From the NCBI RefSeq assembly GCF_001294465.1, contig NZ_LGAA01000018.1, positions 372,001 through 436,000 of the forward strand: 64,000 nucleotides of DNA, in the 5' to 3' direction. Below are positions 28,411 through 37,795 of the stretch, piece after piece. Both the position numbers and the translations under genes were made by a program. This DNA is from Moellerella wisconsensis ATCC 35017 (lineage in GTDB: Bacteria > Pseudomonadota > Gammaproteobacteria > Enterobacterales > Enterobacteriaceae). Numbering within the stretch: the stretch's first letter is position 1; each line of letters begins with the position of its first letter. Below the pieces are notes generated by a model. The model was not told where the DNA came from. It did no database searches and was given only the letters and a program-made list of their open reading frames with translations.

Positions 28411-30146
28411 TGCGTAAATCGATAAAACCGCTGATCACCCTATTTTCTGCAGGATTATTCTTGTGGCTATTGTGGGAATTTTGGTCATTAGGACGCACTA
28501 TTTCGATCTTTATAACACTGTTAGTTATCGTAATAACCGGTGTATTTCTCTTTTGGTATCGCAAACAACAATTACACACTATAGATACCCATTTTATCGA
28601 TGCTCTACCGCCGCAAGATTATCAAGGGGCAATTGTGCTCGTTTGTGGTCAATCAGCGGCACTTTTCGCCGAGCAGCAATCTCGACGAGAAACTGCACTT
28701 GGCTGGTATCTTCCAATCCATACCCCCACAGAGCTAACACATTATGTGCAAACAATTGCTGAATATGCACCTTCATTATTTAGCCGGTTATCTATTTTAT
28801 ATGCCGTCTTGCCGGAACAAATAATACAGACCGAAACATTAGCTCAAGACGTTCTCGATTGGCGTAGAGCGATTGGAGAAAGCCGTTTAAAAACAAACCA
28901 TAACCTTCCATTTTGGGTTAGTGTGTATCTTTCAAATTCGGATATTTTAGATCAAGATTTTCTGAACGATAATCAAGATAGCCCATGGTTTACTCTGTTA
29001 AAACATCAACCAGAATTTGTAGTTGAACAAGAAGGTACAACGGCTAAGCCATTTTCTGTCTGGTCAGACTCTCCACAATTTAATCATCAACAAATCCTAC
29101 AAAATTCACTCTGGTTTGATGCCTTATTGGACTGGTTAAACACCATTTTTGTCCCTATGTTAACCACAGCACAAACGGGAGCCCCGATATTAACGCCATC
29201 TGCTTGGGCTATACAGTGTTCATCCGTTAATCGTCAACTAAACAATATTTGGCAACAATATATTGAAACTAAGACCGGATTGCCGCTTATAGAAACAGCG
29301 CAAACTGGTCATTTACTGCCACTTCCTGACGTTCTTCTGCGCCGCCTAAATCACGATGTGAGCCTAAGTCAACGTGAGCGTTTAATCGGTATTATTGGAT
29401 TGATTTTTGGTATTTTTTTAGTTGGAGCACTCTGTGGTAGCTATCAACATAATCGACAACTTATCCGTCATATTGGAGAAGATGCTGCCCGTTTCTTGCA
29501 TTTACCAGATAGCCCGTTATTGCCGAAAGAAACCAGCTATCGACAATTACAAAATGATGCCGCACAACTGGCGCGTTGGGAACGCGAAGGTATCCCGACA
29601 GCTTATTCACTGGCTCTCTATCAAGGCAGTTATCTCCTCCCTTATTTGCAAACATTATTGAGCAGTTGGGCACCACCATCCTCCCCAACACCTGCACCGG
29701 TCATTATTCAACAGGCGCCGCAAATGATCTCGCTGGATAGCTTAGCGCTGTTTGATGTCGGGCAGTACACCTTAAAAACCAATGCCACCAAAGTTTTAGT
29801 CAATGCCCTCATCAATATTCAGGCAAAACCTGGCTGGTTAATTGTAGTTTCAGGCTATACAGATAACACCGGTAATCCTGAACTTAATCAAAAAATTTCA
29901 TTAAAACGGGCAGAATCAGTACGTGACTGGATGATAGAAACCAGTGACATCGACCCAACTTGTTTCGCAGTACAAGGCTACGGACAAAATCACCCGATTG
30001 CAGATAATGACACCACTGAAGGGCGCGCCCGTAACCGCCGCGTTGAAATTCGCTTAATGCCACAAGCTGATGCTTGTCGAGCCTTGAGTAATAAAACCGT
30101 GCAATCGATGGACGATGGCACACATTCCACAATGAAGGAGAAGTAA
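28410..30146 (+). CDS. tagL: TagL-like T6SS peptidoglycan-binding membrane protein (OmpA domain)
   Basis: 578 residues from the ATG at 28410, which overlaps the tssL stop; longer in-frame starts inside tssL are rejected. Two membrane helices lie at the N-terminus (LITLFSAGLFLWLLW; FITLLVIVITGVFLFW), followed by a cytoplasmic region of about 270 residues, a third helix (GLIFGIFLVGALCG, about 335), and a periplasmic OmpA-like domain (about 450-560) with SGYTDNTGN and NQKISLKRAESVRDWM, the peptidoglycan-binding consensus. This three-helix plus OmpA plan is that of enteroaggregative E. coli TagL, which anchors the TssJLM complex to the cell wall because TssL itself lacks the domain. Symbol by analogy. 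Confidence 0.85.
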   Translation: MRKSIKPLITLFSAGLFLWLLWEFWSLGRTISIFITLLVIVITGVFLFWYRKQQLHTIDTHFIDALPPQDYQGAIVLVCGQSAALFAEQQSRRETALGWYLPIHTPTELTHYVQTIAEYAPSLFSRLSILYAVLPEQIIQTETLAQDVLDWRRAIGESRLKTNHNLPFWVSVYLSNSDILDQDFLNDNQDSPWFTLLKHQPEFVVEQEGTTAKPFSVWSDSPQFNHQQILQNSLWFDALLDWLNTIFVPMLTTAQTGAPILTPSAWAIQCSSVNRQLNNIWQQYIETKTGLPLIETAQTGHLLPLPDVLLRRLNHDVSLSQRERLIGIIGLIFGIFLVGALCGSYQHNRQLIRHIGEDAARFLHLPDSPLLPKETSYRQLQNDAAQLARWEREGIPTAYSLALYQGSYLLPYLQTLLSSWAPPSSPTPAPVIIQQAPQMISLDSLALFDVGQYTLKTNATKVLVNALINIQAKPGWLIVVSGYTDNTGNPELNQKISLKRAESVRDWMIETSDIDPTCFAVQGYGQNHPIADNDTTEGRARNRRVEIRLMPQADACRALSNKTVQSMDDGTHSTMKEK

Positions 30147-30148
30147 TT

Positions 30149-30640
30149 ATGGCTATTCCTGTTTATTTATGGCTGAAAGATGATGGTGGTGCGGACATTA
30201 AAGGATCTGTCAATGTACAAGATCGCGAAGGAAGTATTGAGGTTGTCGCACAAGACCACAGCCTTTATATCCCGACAGATAACAATACCGGTAAATTGAC
30301 GGGTACGCGTATTCATACGCCATTTATTTTTGTCAAAGAAATCGATGCGTCTAGTCCGTATTTATATAAAGCCGTAACCACAGGCCAAACGTTGAAAGAA
30401 GCTGAATTTAAATGGTATCGCATTGATGATGCGGGCCAAGAAGTTGAGTATTTCAATACTAAGCTTGAAAACGTCAAAGTCGTCAAAGTCGCCCCTAAAA
30501 TGCATGACATTAAAGATCCGGGCAAAGAAAAACATAACCACTTAGAAGAACTTGAGCTGCGTTACGAAAAAATCACTTGGACCTACAAAGACGGCAACAT
30601 CATTCATTCCGACTCATGGAATGAGCGTGCAACCGCTTAA
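30149..30640 (+). CDS. hcp: Hcp (TssD): T6SS tube protein
   Basis: 163 residues; MAIPVYLWLKDDGGADIKGS is the classic Hcp opening, followed by the beta-barrel core and the LELRYEKITWTYKDGNI end. It forms hexameric rings that stack into the inner tube and carry small effectors. It has no C-terminal effector extension. The gene follows tagL by two bases and is followed by a strong terminator, so an excess of Hcp over the downstream ClpV/VgrG is expected. Confidence 0.97.
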   Translation: MAIPVYLWLKDDGGADIKGSVNVQDREGSIEVVAQDHSLYIPTDNNTGKLTGTRIHTPFIFVKEIDASSPYLYKAVTTGQTLKEAEFKWYRIDDAGQEVEYFNTKLENVKVVKVAPKMHDIKDPGKEKHNHLEELELRYEKITWTYKDGNIIHSDSWNERATA

Positions 30641-30649
30641 TTAATCCTC

Positions 30650-30674
30650 GCAGGCGCTTGTCGCCTGCTTTTTT
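30650..30674 (+). terminator. Rho-independent terminator after hcp (inside the T6SS cluster)
   Basis: GCAGGCG (30650-30656), 5-base loop, CGCCTGC (30662-30668), then six T's. Ten bases past the hcp stop and 143 bases before clpV. Confidence 0.92.
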
Positions 30675-30816
30675 ATGCTTACTGGCATATTGATGAAACA
30701 CATAAAACACAATTTATCATTAATACCCAATGAACCTCGGTTAACGGTTATGGGCGGTAGCATGCCTTACTGCGCCTAAAAAATACGTTTTCACCCCCCA
30801 ATACGAGAGAGAGAAT

Positions 30817-33513
30817 ATGGATAATTCATCCGTGATGCTATTACGTCGCCTAAATCCTTACTGTGCCAGCGCCTTAGAGGCAGCGGCTTCGTTATGCCAG
30901 ACACGAGCACATGCGGAAATCACTATTGAACATTGGCTGCTCAAGTTATTGGAAATGGGTGAAAGTGATCTCACCGTGTTAGCTCGCCGCTACGAATGGG
31001 ATATTTCTGCTCTTTGGCAAAGCTTATTAAATGAAATCAATAATTTACCGCGCTCCATTCATAGCCGTCCTCGTCTATCTAAACCTCTACTTAATCTAAT
31101 CCAACAGGCGTGGATAATCGCGTCACTGGATGAAGATATTGAACATATTCGTAGCGTACATTTATTATCCGCCATTACTCAGCAGCCTTCTCTGCTACCT
31201 AACGACAACTTATGGCCTTTAATGACGTTAAGTACCACTCAACTTCAGCGCTTAAGGCCCGTGCTTGATGCCCAATCGGATGAGCGTCCAGACCTGCAAC
31301 AACTTGCTGCACATAATCAAGTCATTGGCCGAGAAACTCCGCTTGATAGCCCATTAACAGAAGAAACGACAACACCAAACTTGATGGGTAATACATTGAA
31401 CGAAGCTTTACTTGCAGTACTGAATAAATTCACCATTGATGTCACAGAAAAAGCACGAGAAGGTGCGATTGATCCAGTTTTTGGTCGAGATGATGAAATT
31501 CGTCAAATGGTCGATATTCTTTCCCGTCGCCGTAAAAACAATCCAATTTTAGTAGGTGAACCTGGGGTGGGTAAAACCGCCTTAGTGGAAGGCTTAGCGT
31601 TACGTATTATCGAAGGAAATGTGCCCGTTAGCTTACAAACTACTGCTCTGCGAACCTTAGATTTAGGGCTACTGCAAGCGGGCGCGGGGGTTAAAGGTGA
31701 ATTTGAACAACGTCTCAAAAATGTGATTGAAGCAGTTCAGCAATCTCCTACGCCAATTTTGTTATTCATTGATGAAGCCCATACCATTATCGGGGCGGGT
31801 AACCAAGCCGGTGGCGCCGATGCGGCTAACTTATTAAAACCTGCTCTTGCCCGCGGTGAACTCCGAACAATTGCGGCGACTACCTGGTCTGAATACAAGC
31901 AGTATTTTGAACGCGATGCTGCCTTAGAACGCCGTTTTCAGGTGGTCAAAGTCGATGAACCGGATGATGAAAAAGCTTTTTTGATGCTGCGTGGATTAAA
32001 ATCTCGCTATGCCAAATACCATGGTGTGCATATTACGGATGATGCCGTTAAAGCGGCTGTCACGCTATCACGTCGTTACCTCCCTGGCCGCCAATTACCC
32101 GATAAAGCCGTGGATTTACTCGACACTGCGAGTGCACGTATTCGCATGAGTCTTGATACACAACCTGAAGAAATAACGTATTTAAAAACTAAACGTAATG
32201 CACTAAAACTTGAGCAACACGCCATTCTTGATGATCTGACCATTGGTAACACCACTAATCAATCTTTACTTAGCGGATTAGTGACTCAAGATGCCCAAAT
32301 AGCCATACAACTGGCGGAACTAGAACAACGCTTTGAACAAGAGAAAAATCTGATCAGCGAGTTAATGGAGCTACGCCGCCAAACGCAAGATATCAGCGAA
32401 ATTCAATCTCAGCTAGACCAAGTTCAGCAAAATGAGCCACTGATCACTCCCGATGTCGATGTACGAACAGTTGCTACAGTGATTGCCGACTGGACCGGTG
32501 TTCCCTTATCCAGTTTATTGAAAGACCAACAAACGGGCTTATTAGAATTAGAAGCTAATTTAGCCCAGCGCGTGGTGGGTCAAAACCATGCCCTACTTGC
32601 GCTAGGCCAACGCTTACGAGCGACACGAACAGGTTTAACCTCAGAAAATGGTCCGCAAGGCGTGTTTCTGCTCGTCGGACCTAGTGGTATCGGAAAAACC
32701 GAAACGGCTCTCGCCTTGGCTGACCAACTTTTTGGCGGCGAAAAAGCCTTAATCACCATTAATATGTCGGAATACCAAGAAGCTCATACGGTTAGCCAAT
32801 TAAAAGGCTCACCTCCAGGTTATGTAGGTTACGGCCAAGGCGGAATTTTAACCGAAGCCGTACGCAAACGCCCTTACAGTGTGGTGTTGCTCGATGAAGT
32901 GGAAAAAGCTCACCGCGATGTATTAAACATGTTTTATCAAGTGTTTGACCGAGGCTTTATGCGCGATGGCGAAGGACGTGAAATTGATTTTCGTAATACC
33001 GTTATCTTAATGACCGCGAACTTAGGCAGCGATTTATTAATGCAGCAACTCGAAGAATTCCCTGAGTCTACTGACGGTGAACTTCAAGAACTGCTGCGCC
33101 CCACCTTACGTGATCATTTCCAGCCGGCCTTACTTGCCCGTTTTCAAACCTTAATTTATCGCCCATTAGGGCAAACGGCTCTGCGTACTATTGTCGAAAT
33201 GAAGCTCAATAGTGTAATGGCGCGCTTACAACTGCATTATGGCTTAACCGGCATTGTCGAAGATACGCTATACGACGCGTTAGTTAGTGCCTGCCTATTA
33301 CCGGATACCGGGGCTCGTAATATTGATAGCTTACTGAATCAACAAATATTACCGGTACTCAGTCAGCAATTATTAATGCGCCAAGAAAACCAATTACTCG
33401 CACAAACTCTGACCTTAGGCTTTAACGATGAAGACGGTATTACCTTGAGCTTTAGTGGTGAGATGAATACATCGTCGGCGCAAGATAGCCAACTACTGGA
33501 GAATAATTTATGA
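30817..33513 (+). CDS. clpV: ClpV (TssH): T6SS sheath-recycling AAA+ unfoldase
   Basis: 898 residues. The Clp N-domain (1-150) is followed by AAA+ D1 with Walker A GEPGVGKTALVEG (about 247) and IDEAHTIIGAG, a coiled-coil M domain (about 400-520), and AAA+ D2 with GPSGIGKTETAL (about 621) and VVLLDEVEKAH. It disassembles contracted TssB/TssC. It is distinguished from ClpB by context and the divergent N-domain. It may use its own promoter after the hcp terminator and overlaps vgrG by four bases. Confidence 0.96.
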   Translation: MDNSSVMLLRRLNPYCASALEAAASLCQTRAHAEITIEHWLLKLLEMGESDLTVLARRYEWDISALWQSLLNEINNLPRSIHSRPRLSKPLLNLIQQAWIIASLDEDIEHIRSVHLLSAITQQPSLLPNDNLWPLMTLSTTQLQRLRPVLDAQSDERPDLQQLAAHNQVIGRETPLDSPLTEETTTPNLMGNTLNEALLAVLNKFTIDVTEKAREGAIDPVFGRDDEIRQMVDILSRRRKNNPILVGEPGVGKTALVEGLALRIIEGNVPVSLQTTALRTLDLGLLQAGAGVKGEFEQRLKNVIEAVQQSPTPILLFIDEAHTIIGAGNQAGGADAANLLKPALARGELRTIAATTWSEYKQYFERDAALERRFQVVKVDEPDDEKAFLMLRGLKSRYAKYHGVHITDDAVKAAVTLSRRYLPGRQLPDKAVDLLDTASARIRMSLDTQPEEITYLKTKRNALKLEQHAILDDLTIGNTTNQSLLSGLVTQDAQIAIQLAELEQRFEQEKNLISELMELRRQTQDISEIQSQLDQVQQNEPLITPDVDVRTVATVIADWTGVPLSSLLKDQQTGLLELEANLAQRVVGQNHALLALGQRLRATRTGLTSENGPQGVFLLVGPSGIGKTETALALADQLFGGEKALITINMSEYQEAHTVSQLKGSPPGYVGYGQGGILTEAVRKRPYSVVLLDEVEKAHRDVLNMFYQVFDRGFMRDGEGREIDFRNTVILMTANLGSDLLMQQLEEFPESTDGELQELLRPTLRDHFQPALLARFQTLIYRPLGQTALRTIVEMKLNSVMARLQLHYGLTGIVEDTLYDALVSACLLPDTGARNIDSLLNQQILPVLSQQLLMRQENQLLAQTLTLGFNDEDGITLSFSGEMNTSSAQDSQLLENNL

Positions 33514-36032
33514 GATTAACTGAACCCTCAAAAATCTTACTCCAAAACCAAAACCGTTATCATCTTGAAGTACAAGGCTGTGCTGATTATTTCGATGTTG
33601 AGCATTTCACGGGGCGTGAAGCCATTAGTGACACCTATCGTTATCAAATTACCTTTACTTGTTCAGCACAAGATCTCTCACCGCAACAACTGTTGCGCCG
33701 CAGTGCCAATTTAACCTTTGCTCCCCCCTCAAATCTTGCGGGAGGCGTTATATCCCCAAATACGGTAGCTAAACGTATCCATGGCACCGTTACCGATTTT
33801 CGCCGCTTGTCTGGCTCCGCGGATGAAGCGCGCTATCAATTAGTCATTGAACCGTTTTTTGCGCTACTACGCCATGAAATTCGCTCACATCGTTTTTTTA
33901 TCAACCAATCGATTCCTGAAGTGGTTGAACAAATACTCCGAGAACATAATTTTAAAGGCTGGGAGTTTGAATTCACGTTACAACAAACCTACCCTAAACG
34001 TGAGCAAATCAATCAAATAAATGAAAGCGATAAACAATTTATTGAACGTTTATTGAGTGAAGTAGGAATCTTTTATCGTTTTGGTCTACAAGATGATACT
34101 CAAACTGAAGTCATTTATTTTACTGATAGCCAACGCGGCTATGTGTATGATAAATCATTACCACTTAATAGCCCTTCAGGAATGAGTGATAACTCTGCTG
34201 ATAGTGTATGGGGACTTTCACTGCGGCATCAAATTGTTGAAAATAGTGTATTCGCCAAAGATTACAACCATCGATTAGCAGAAGACACCATGATCTCCGC
34301 TGTAACAGACATGACGCTTGGTGATGGCGAAGAGATTAATTATGGCGAAGTCTATCATTATCGTCCGCGTCACCTAGCACGCGGGGATAAGCTGCATCCT
34401 GAAGCTGAAACGGCTAATTTCTGGGCTCGCCTTGACCATGAACGATTCTTAGCTCGCCAAACTTTATTGCGCGGACAAAGCAGCGCTGCCGACCTAACCC
34501 CCTTGTTGGTATTAAGTATTCAAGATAATGTTCCTTTATCAAGCTTACCGTCTGTTTTCAAAGCCCCTATTTTGATCACTCGACTGCGCTTTACTGCCAG
34601 CCGAGATAAAGCCTTAACCGTTCGTTTTGATGCTGTGCCCTATACTGAAGCTCTCTGTTGGCGCCCTATTCTCAAGCCTCGCCCGGTAATTGCCGGAACC
34701 TTAATGGCACGCGTTACTAGCGCCAAAGAAAATGATATCTATGCACATCAAAATGAACATGGATTTTATTGGGTTAAATTCGACGCCGATCGTGATCAAA
34801 AAGCCAAAGGCTATGAAAGTATGCCGGTACGCTTGGCGCAACCCTACGCCGGCGATACTTACGGCATGCACTTTCCACTGATCCAAGGCACCGAAGTGGC
34901 GATTGCCTTCCATGAAGGTGACCCTGACCGCCCATATATCGCCCATGCCCTCCATGATTCCCGCCATCCGGATCACGTTACTGATAAAAATAATACGCGT
35001 AATGTGATCCGCACGCCAGCCAATAATAAACTGCGCATGGAGGATAAACGCGGGCAAGAACACATTAAGCTCAGTACTGAATATGGCGGAAAATCCCAGC
35101 TAAATCTAGGACATTTAGTCGATGCCAAACGCCAACCACGCGGCGATGGCTTCGAGTTACGCACCGACAGCTGGGGCGCAATCCGTGCGGGTAAAGGATT
35201 GTTTATCTCCACCGATAAGCAAGAAAAAGCTAGCGGTAAAGTGCTAGCAATGGAAGAAGCCATTGCTCAGTTAGAACAGGCACAGCAGTTAACCGAGTCC
35301 CTCAAAGAAGCCGCTAATGTTGCAAAAGCTGAGCTTGCTGATTTACAAACACAAAAAGAGTTTCTGTCTGAAACACTCAATGAACTTCAGCAATCAGCCC
35401 TGCTTATTTCCTCTCCAGCAGGTATTGCCCATACATCGCCTAAAAGTATTCAAACATCGGCAGGCGAAAATATTATCAACACGGCTAGTAATAGTGCCGA
35501 TTTTAGTATTGCCAAAAAGTTTACCGTTGCCGCAGGCGAAATCATTAGCTTATTTGCTCAAAAGCTCGGTATCAAAATTTTTGCCAATCAAGGCAAAATT
35601 GCGATTGAAGCTCAACATGATGAAATGTCATTAGATGCCTTGAAGGATTTAAGCATCAGTAGCCATGATGGTAAAGTGATCATCAAAGCTAAAAAAGAAA
35701 TTATCTTAACCAGTGGTGGCGGTTATATTCGTATTGCAGATGGTACGGTGGAATGTGCCGCTCCCGATAAAATTATTGAACGTGGCGCTGTTTGGCAAAA
35801 ATTTGGCGGCCAAAGCATCAATGAGTCGATGCAGTCATGGGAAAGTTCTGAGTTCGCGATTAAGCCTCAATTGGTTGATTTAGCCGATCTAAATAGCTCC
35901 CGTCAACCCAAACCTGTAGGTATTTATGCTGAAGGTACAAAAAGTACGACGACTACTGATACCCAAGGAAATTTATCTGAACATAAGGGCTTAGGGTTAG
36001 ATCAACTAGACATTAAACTTGATGATAAGTAA
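33510..36032 (+). CDS. vgrG: VgrG (TssI): T6SS spike protein
   Basis: 840 residues. The gp27-like base (about 10-370) has GYVYDKSLPLNSPSG; the gp5 OB-fold (about 390-480) has GFYWVKFDADRDQ and AIAFHEGDPDRPYI; the DUF2345-type beta-helix runs about 540-740, with a predicted coiled coil (AQLEQAQQLTESLKEAANVA) and repeated AGE-I-LFA/GKVIIKAKKE turns. The C-terminal tail of about 90 residues after the beta-helix (SRQPKPVGIY, QGNLSEHKGLG) is polar and could be the docking site for the lipase encoded next. No enzymatic domain is evident, so cargo is probably delivered non-covalently. Confidence 0.95.
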   Translation: MRLTEPSKILLQNQNRYHLEVQGCADYFDVEHFTGREAISDTYRYQITFTCSAQDLSPQQLLRRSANLTFAPPSNLAGGVISPNTVAKRIHGTVTDFRRLSGSADEARYQLVIEPFFALLRHEIRSHRFFINQSIPEVVEQILREHNFKGWEFEFTLQQTYPKREQINQINESDKQFIERLLSEVGIFYRFGLQDDTQTEVIYFTDSQRGYVYDKSLPLNSPSGMSDNSADSVWGLSLRHQIVENSVFAKDYNHRLAEDTMISAVTDMTLGDGEEINYGEVYHYRPRHLARGDKLHPEAETANFWARLDHERFLARQTLLRGQSSAADLTPLLVLSIQDNVPLSSLPSVFKAPILITRLRFTASRDKALTVRFDAVPYTEALCWRPILKPRPVIAGTLMARVTSAKENDIYAHQNEHGFYWVKFDADRDQKAKGYESMPVRLAQPYAGDTYGMHFPLIQGTEVAIAFHEGDPDRPYIAHALHDSRHPDHVTDKNNTRNVIRTPANNKLRMEDKRGQEHIKLSTEYGGKSQLNLGHLVDAKRQPRGDGFELRTDSWGAIRAGKGLFISTDKQEKASGKVLAMEEAIAQLEQAQQLTESLKEAANVAKAELADLQTQKEFLSETLNELQQSALLISSPAGIAHTSPKSIQTSAGENIINTASNSADFSIAKKFTVAAGEIISLFAQKLGIKIFANQGKIAIEAQHDEMSLDALKDLSISSHDGKVIIKAKKEIILTSGGGYIRIADGTVECAAPDKIIERGAVWQKFGGQSINESMQSWESSEFAIKPQLVDLADLNSSRQPKPVGIYAEGTKSTTTTDTQGNLSEHKGLGLDQLDIKLDDK

Positions 36033-36073
36033 TGGCTATCTAACGGTCAGCGAAATTATTCTTAGGAACTTTT

Positions 36074-37795
36074 ATGACAGATAAATCAAACGGGTCAGTA
36101 ACACCCAATGAATGCCAACACGTTTCCTATCACTTACCTCAGTGGGATGAAAATGGAAAATGTAGTTGGATTGACATTCAATTACAGCACAAATCCCTAA
36201 ATGCCGAAGCGAAGTGTATTGTGCCGCCAACCAAAGTTATCCCTGTTATTTTTATTCCTGGGATTATGGGAACTAATCTTAAAAGTGATGTTGGTGAATC
36301 ATCTTGGAATGCGGAATGGTTTATGGGGGCTGATAGCCTGAAATTTGTTAATAAAGACGGCGCTGAACGCCGAAGAACATTAGATCCCGATACGACAAAG
36401 GTTGAAAATAGATATAACAGTATTAGTTACATAGCTCATTCTATTTTCTCTGATGATGGTCATTTGTTTCCGACTCGCTACGAACGGCAGTGGGGACAAG
36501 CGTTAAATTTGAGCTATGGGCAATTTTTAGAAGTATTTCAATATGCGCTGTTAGATGATTGGCAAACAGATCTTTATAATTTTATTCCAGAATTTAGGGC
36601 TGTAAGTACAAAAATTAAAGGCGTATTAAGTGATTTAGTGGGGGATAAACTTGGAGATACGCACGATTCTCCATTAACATCTAGTGAATTAGCTCATTTT
36701 AAACGCTTCCTCTTTCCTATACATGTTTTTGGTTATAATTGGTTGAAGGATAATGCTATATCTGCTGAAGAACTGACCAACTATATTGATGATGTTTTAA
36801 ATATCTATAAGTATAAACATGGGTATGGTTTAGCAGTAGAAAAAGTCATTTTAGTCACGCATTCTATGGGAGGGTTAGTTGCCCGTTACGCAATGAATCC
36901 TCCTAAAGAAGTAAAGTTTAAAGGTTGCCAAGATAAGGTTTTAGGTGTTGTTCACGGCGTTATCCCTGATTTGGGGTCTCCGGCAGCTTATCGTCGCATG
37001 AAAACAGGGGCAGGCAAAGAAGGTAATCCAGGGAAAGTATTAGGATCAACCGCAGAAAAGTTAATGCCCGTGTTAGCTAGAGCTCCAGCACCATTACAAC
37101 TCCTACCTTACCCGAGTTATAAATCGCCATGGCTTACGATTGAAGGTGAAGGTAGCTACCCGCAAACTAAAGATCCTCAAACAGGGAAGTCAGATCCTTT
37201 TACTGATATTTACTTGCGTAACGATGTGTGGTGGAAGCTATATCAATCAGACATTATTGATTCTGATAAGGTTAAAATTGATAGTAATTGGGATGAATAT
37301 GATATTTTAATGGATAATACTGTTAGGAATTTTATGGAGCACCAAGAACAAGGATTATATCACCCAAATACCTATGTTTTTTATGGCACAGAAGAAAAAA
37401 CCGATGGTTTTTTGACATGGAATAAACTCCATGATAATAGGCAAACGGTTACGCTTTATTATTCTGAAAAGAAATATATTCGCAAAGTACCCTATGTTGA
37501 TCCTAATAGAAAAATGCCTCATGACCAGAAAAAAGTTCTCCTTTCTGATGGTCAGTATTGTGATTTTATCTTAATACAATCGGACACTGCGGGGGATGGC
37601 ACAGTTCCCATTGAATCATTGGAAGTCATAAAACGTAATCCAACAATTAAAAGTGTTTTAGCGACAAATGTCGATCATCAAGATGCATATGCTGTAAAGG
37701 GAGTTACTTATTCTGAATTTAGTGATGCCATTAAATTTACGCTAAGGTCGATCATTAAGATTGTACAAGAGGTCGATATTCGTGCGGCTGACTAA
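36074..37795 (+). CDS. T6SS lipase effector, Tle4-like alpha/beta hydrolase
   Basis: 573 residues with no signal peptide. VIPVIFIPGIMGTNL (about 55-69) gives the first strand and oxyanion loop of an alpha/beta hydrolase; VTHSMGGLVARYAM carries the nucleophile Ser264; TAGDGTVP supplies an acidic Asp508; VDHQDAYA supplies His535. The Ser/GDGTVP/His order is that of the LCAT/PGAP1-like lipases, matching the Tle4 class of T6SS phospholipases. It lies 41 bases after vgrG and overlaps a membrane-anchored Tli4-like protein. It probably attacks phospholipids of target cells. Tle4 rather than another Tle class is inferred from the PGAP1-like motifs and the immunity partner; phospholipase activity is not proven by sequence. 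Confidence 0.85.
   Translation: MTDKSNGSVTPNECQHVSYHLPQWDENGKCSWIDIQLQHKSLNAEAKCIVPPTKVIPVIFIPGIMGTNLKSDVGESSWNAEWFMGADSLKFVNKDGAERRRTLDPDTTKVENRYNSISYIAHSIFSDDGHLFPTRYERQWGQALNLSYGQFLEVFQYALLDDWQTDLYNFIPEFRAVSTKIKGVLSDLVGDKLGDTHDSPLTSSELAHFKRFLFPIHVFGYNWLKDNAISAEELTNYIDDVLNIYKYKHGYGLAVEKVILVTHSMGGLVARYAMNPPKEVKFKGCQDKVLGVVHGVIPDLGSPAAYRRMKTGAGKEGNPGKVLGSTAEKLMPVLARAPAPLQLLPYPSYKSPWLTIEGEGSYPQTKDPQTGKSDPFTDIYLRNDVWWKLYQSDIIDSDKVKIDSNWDEYDILMDNTVRNFMEHQEQGLYHPNTYVFYGTEEKTDGFLTWNKLHDNRQTVTLYYSEKKYIRKVPYVDPNRKMPHDQKKVLLSDGQYCDFILIQSDTAGDGTVPIESLEVIKRNPTIKSVLATNVDHQDAYAVKGVTYSEFSDAIKFTLRSIIKIVQEVDIRAAD

Noticed and set aside
34701-35063. 120-residue minus-strand frame inside vgrG
   Set aside because: Antisense to the conserved gp5/beta-helix part of VgrG; no domain or start signal.
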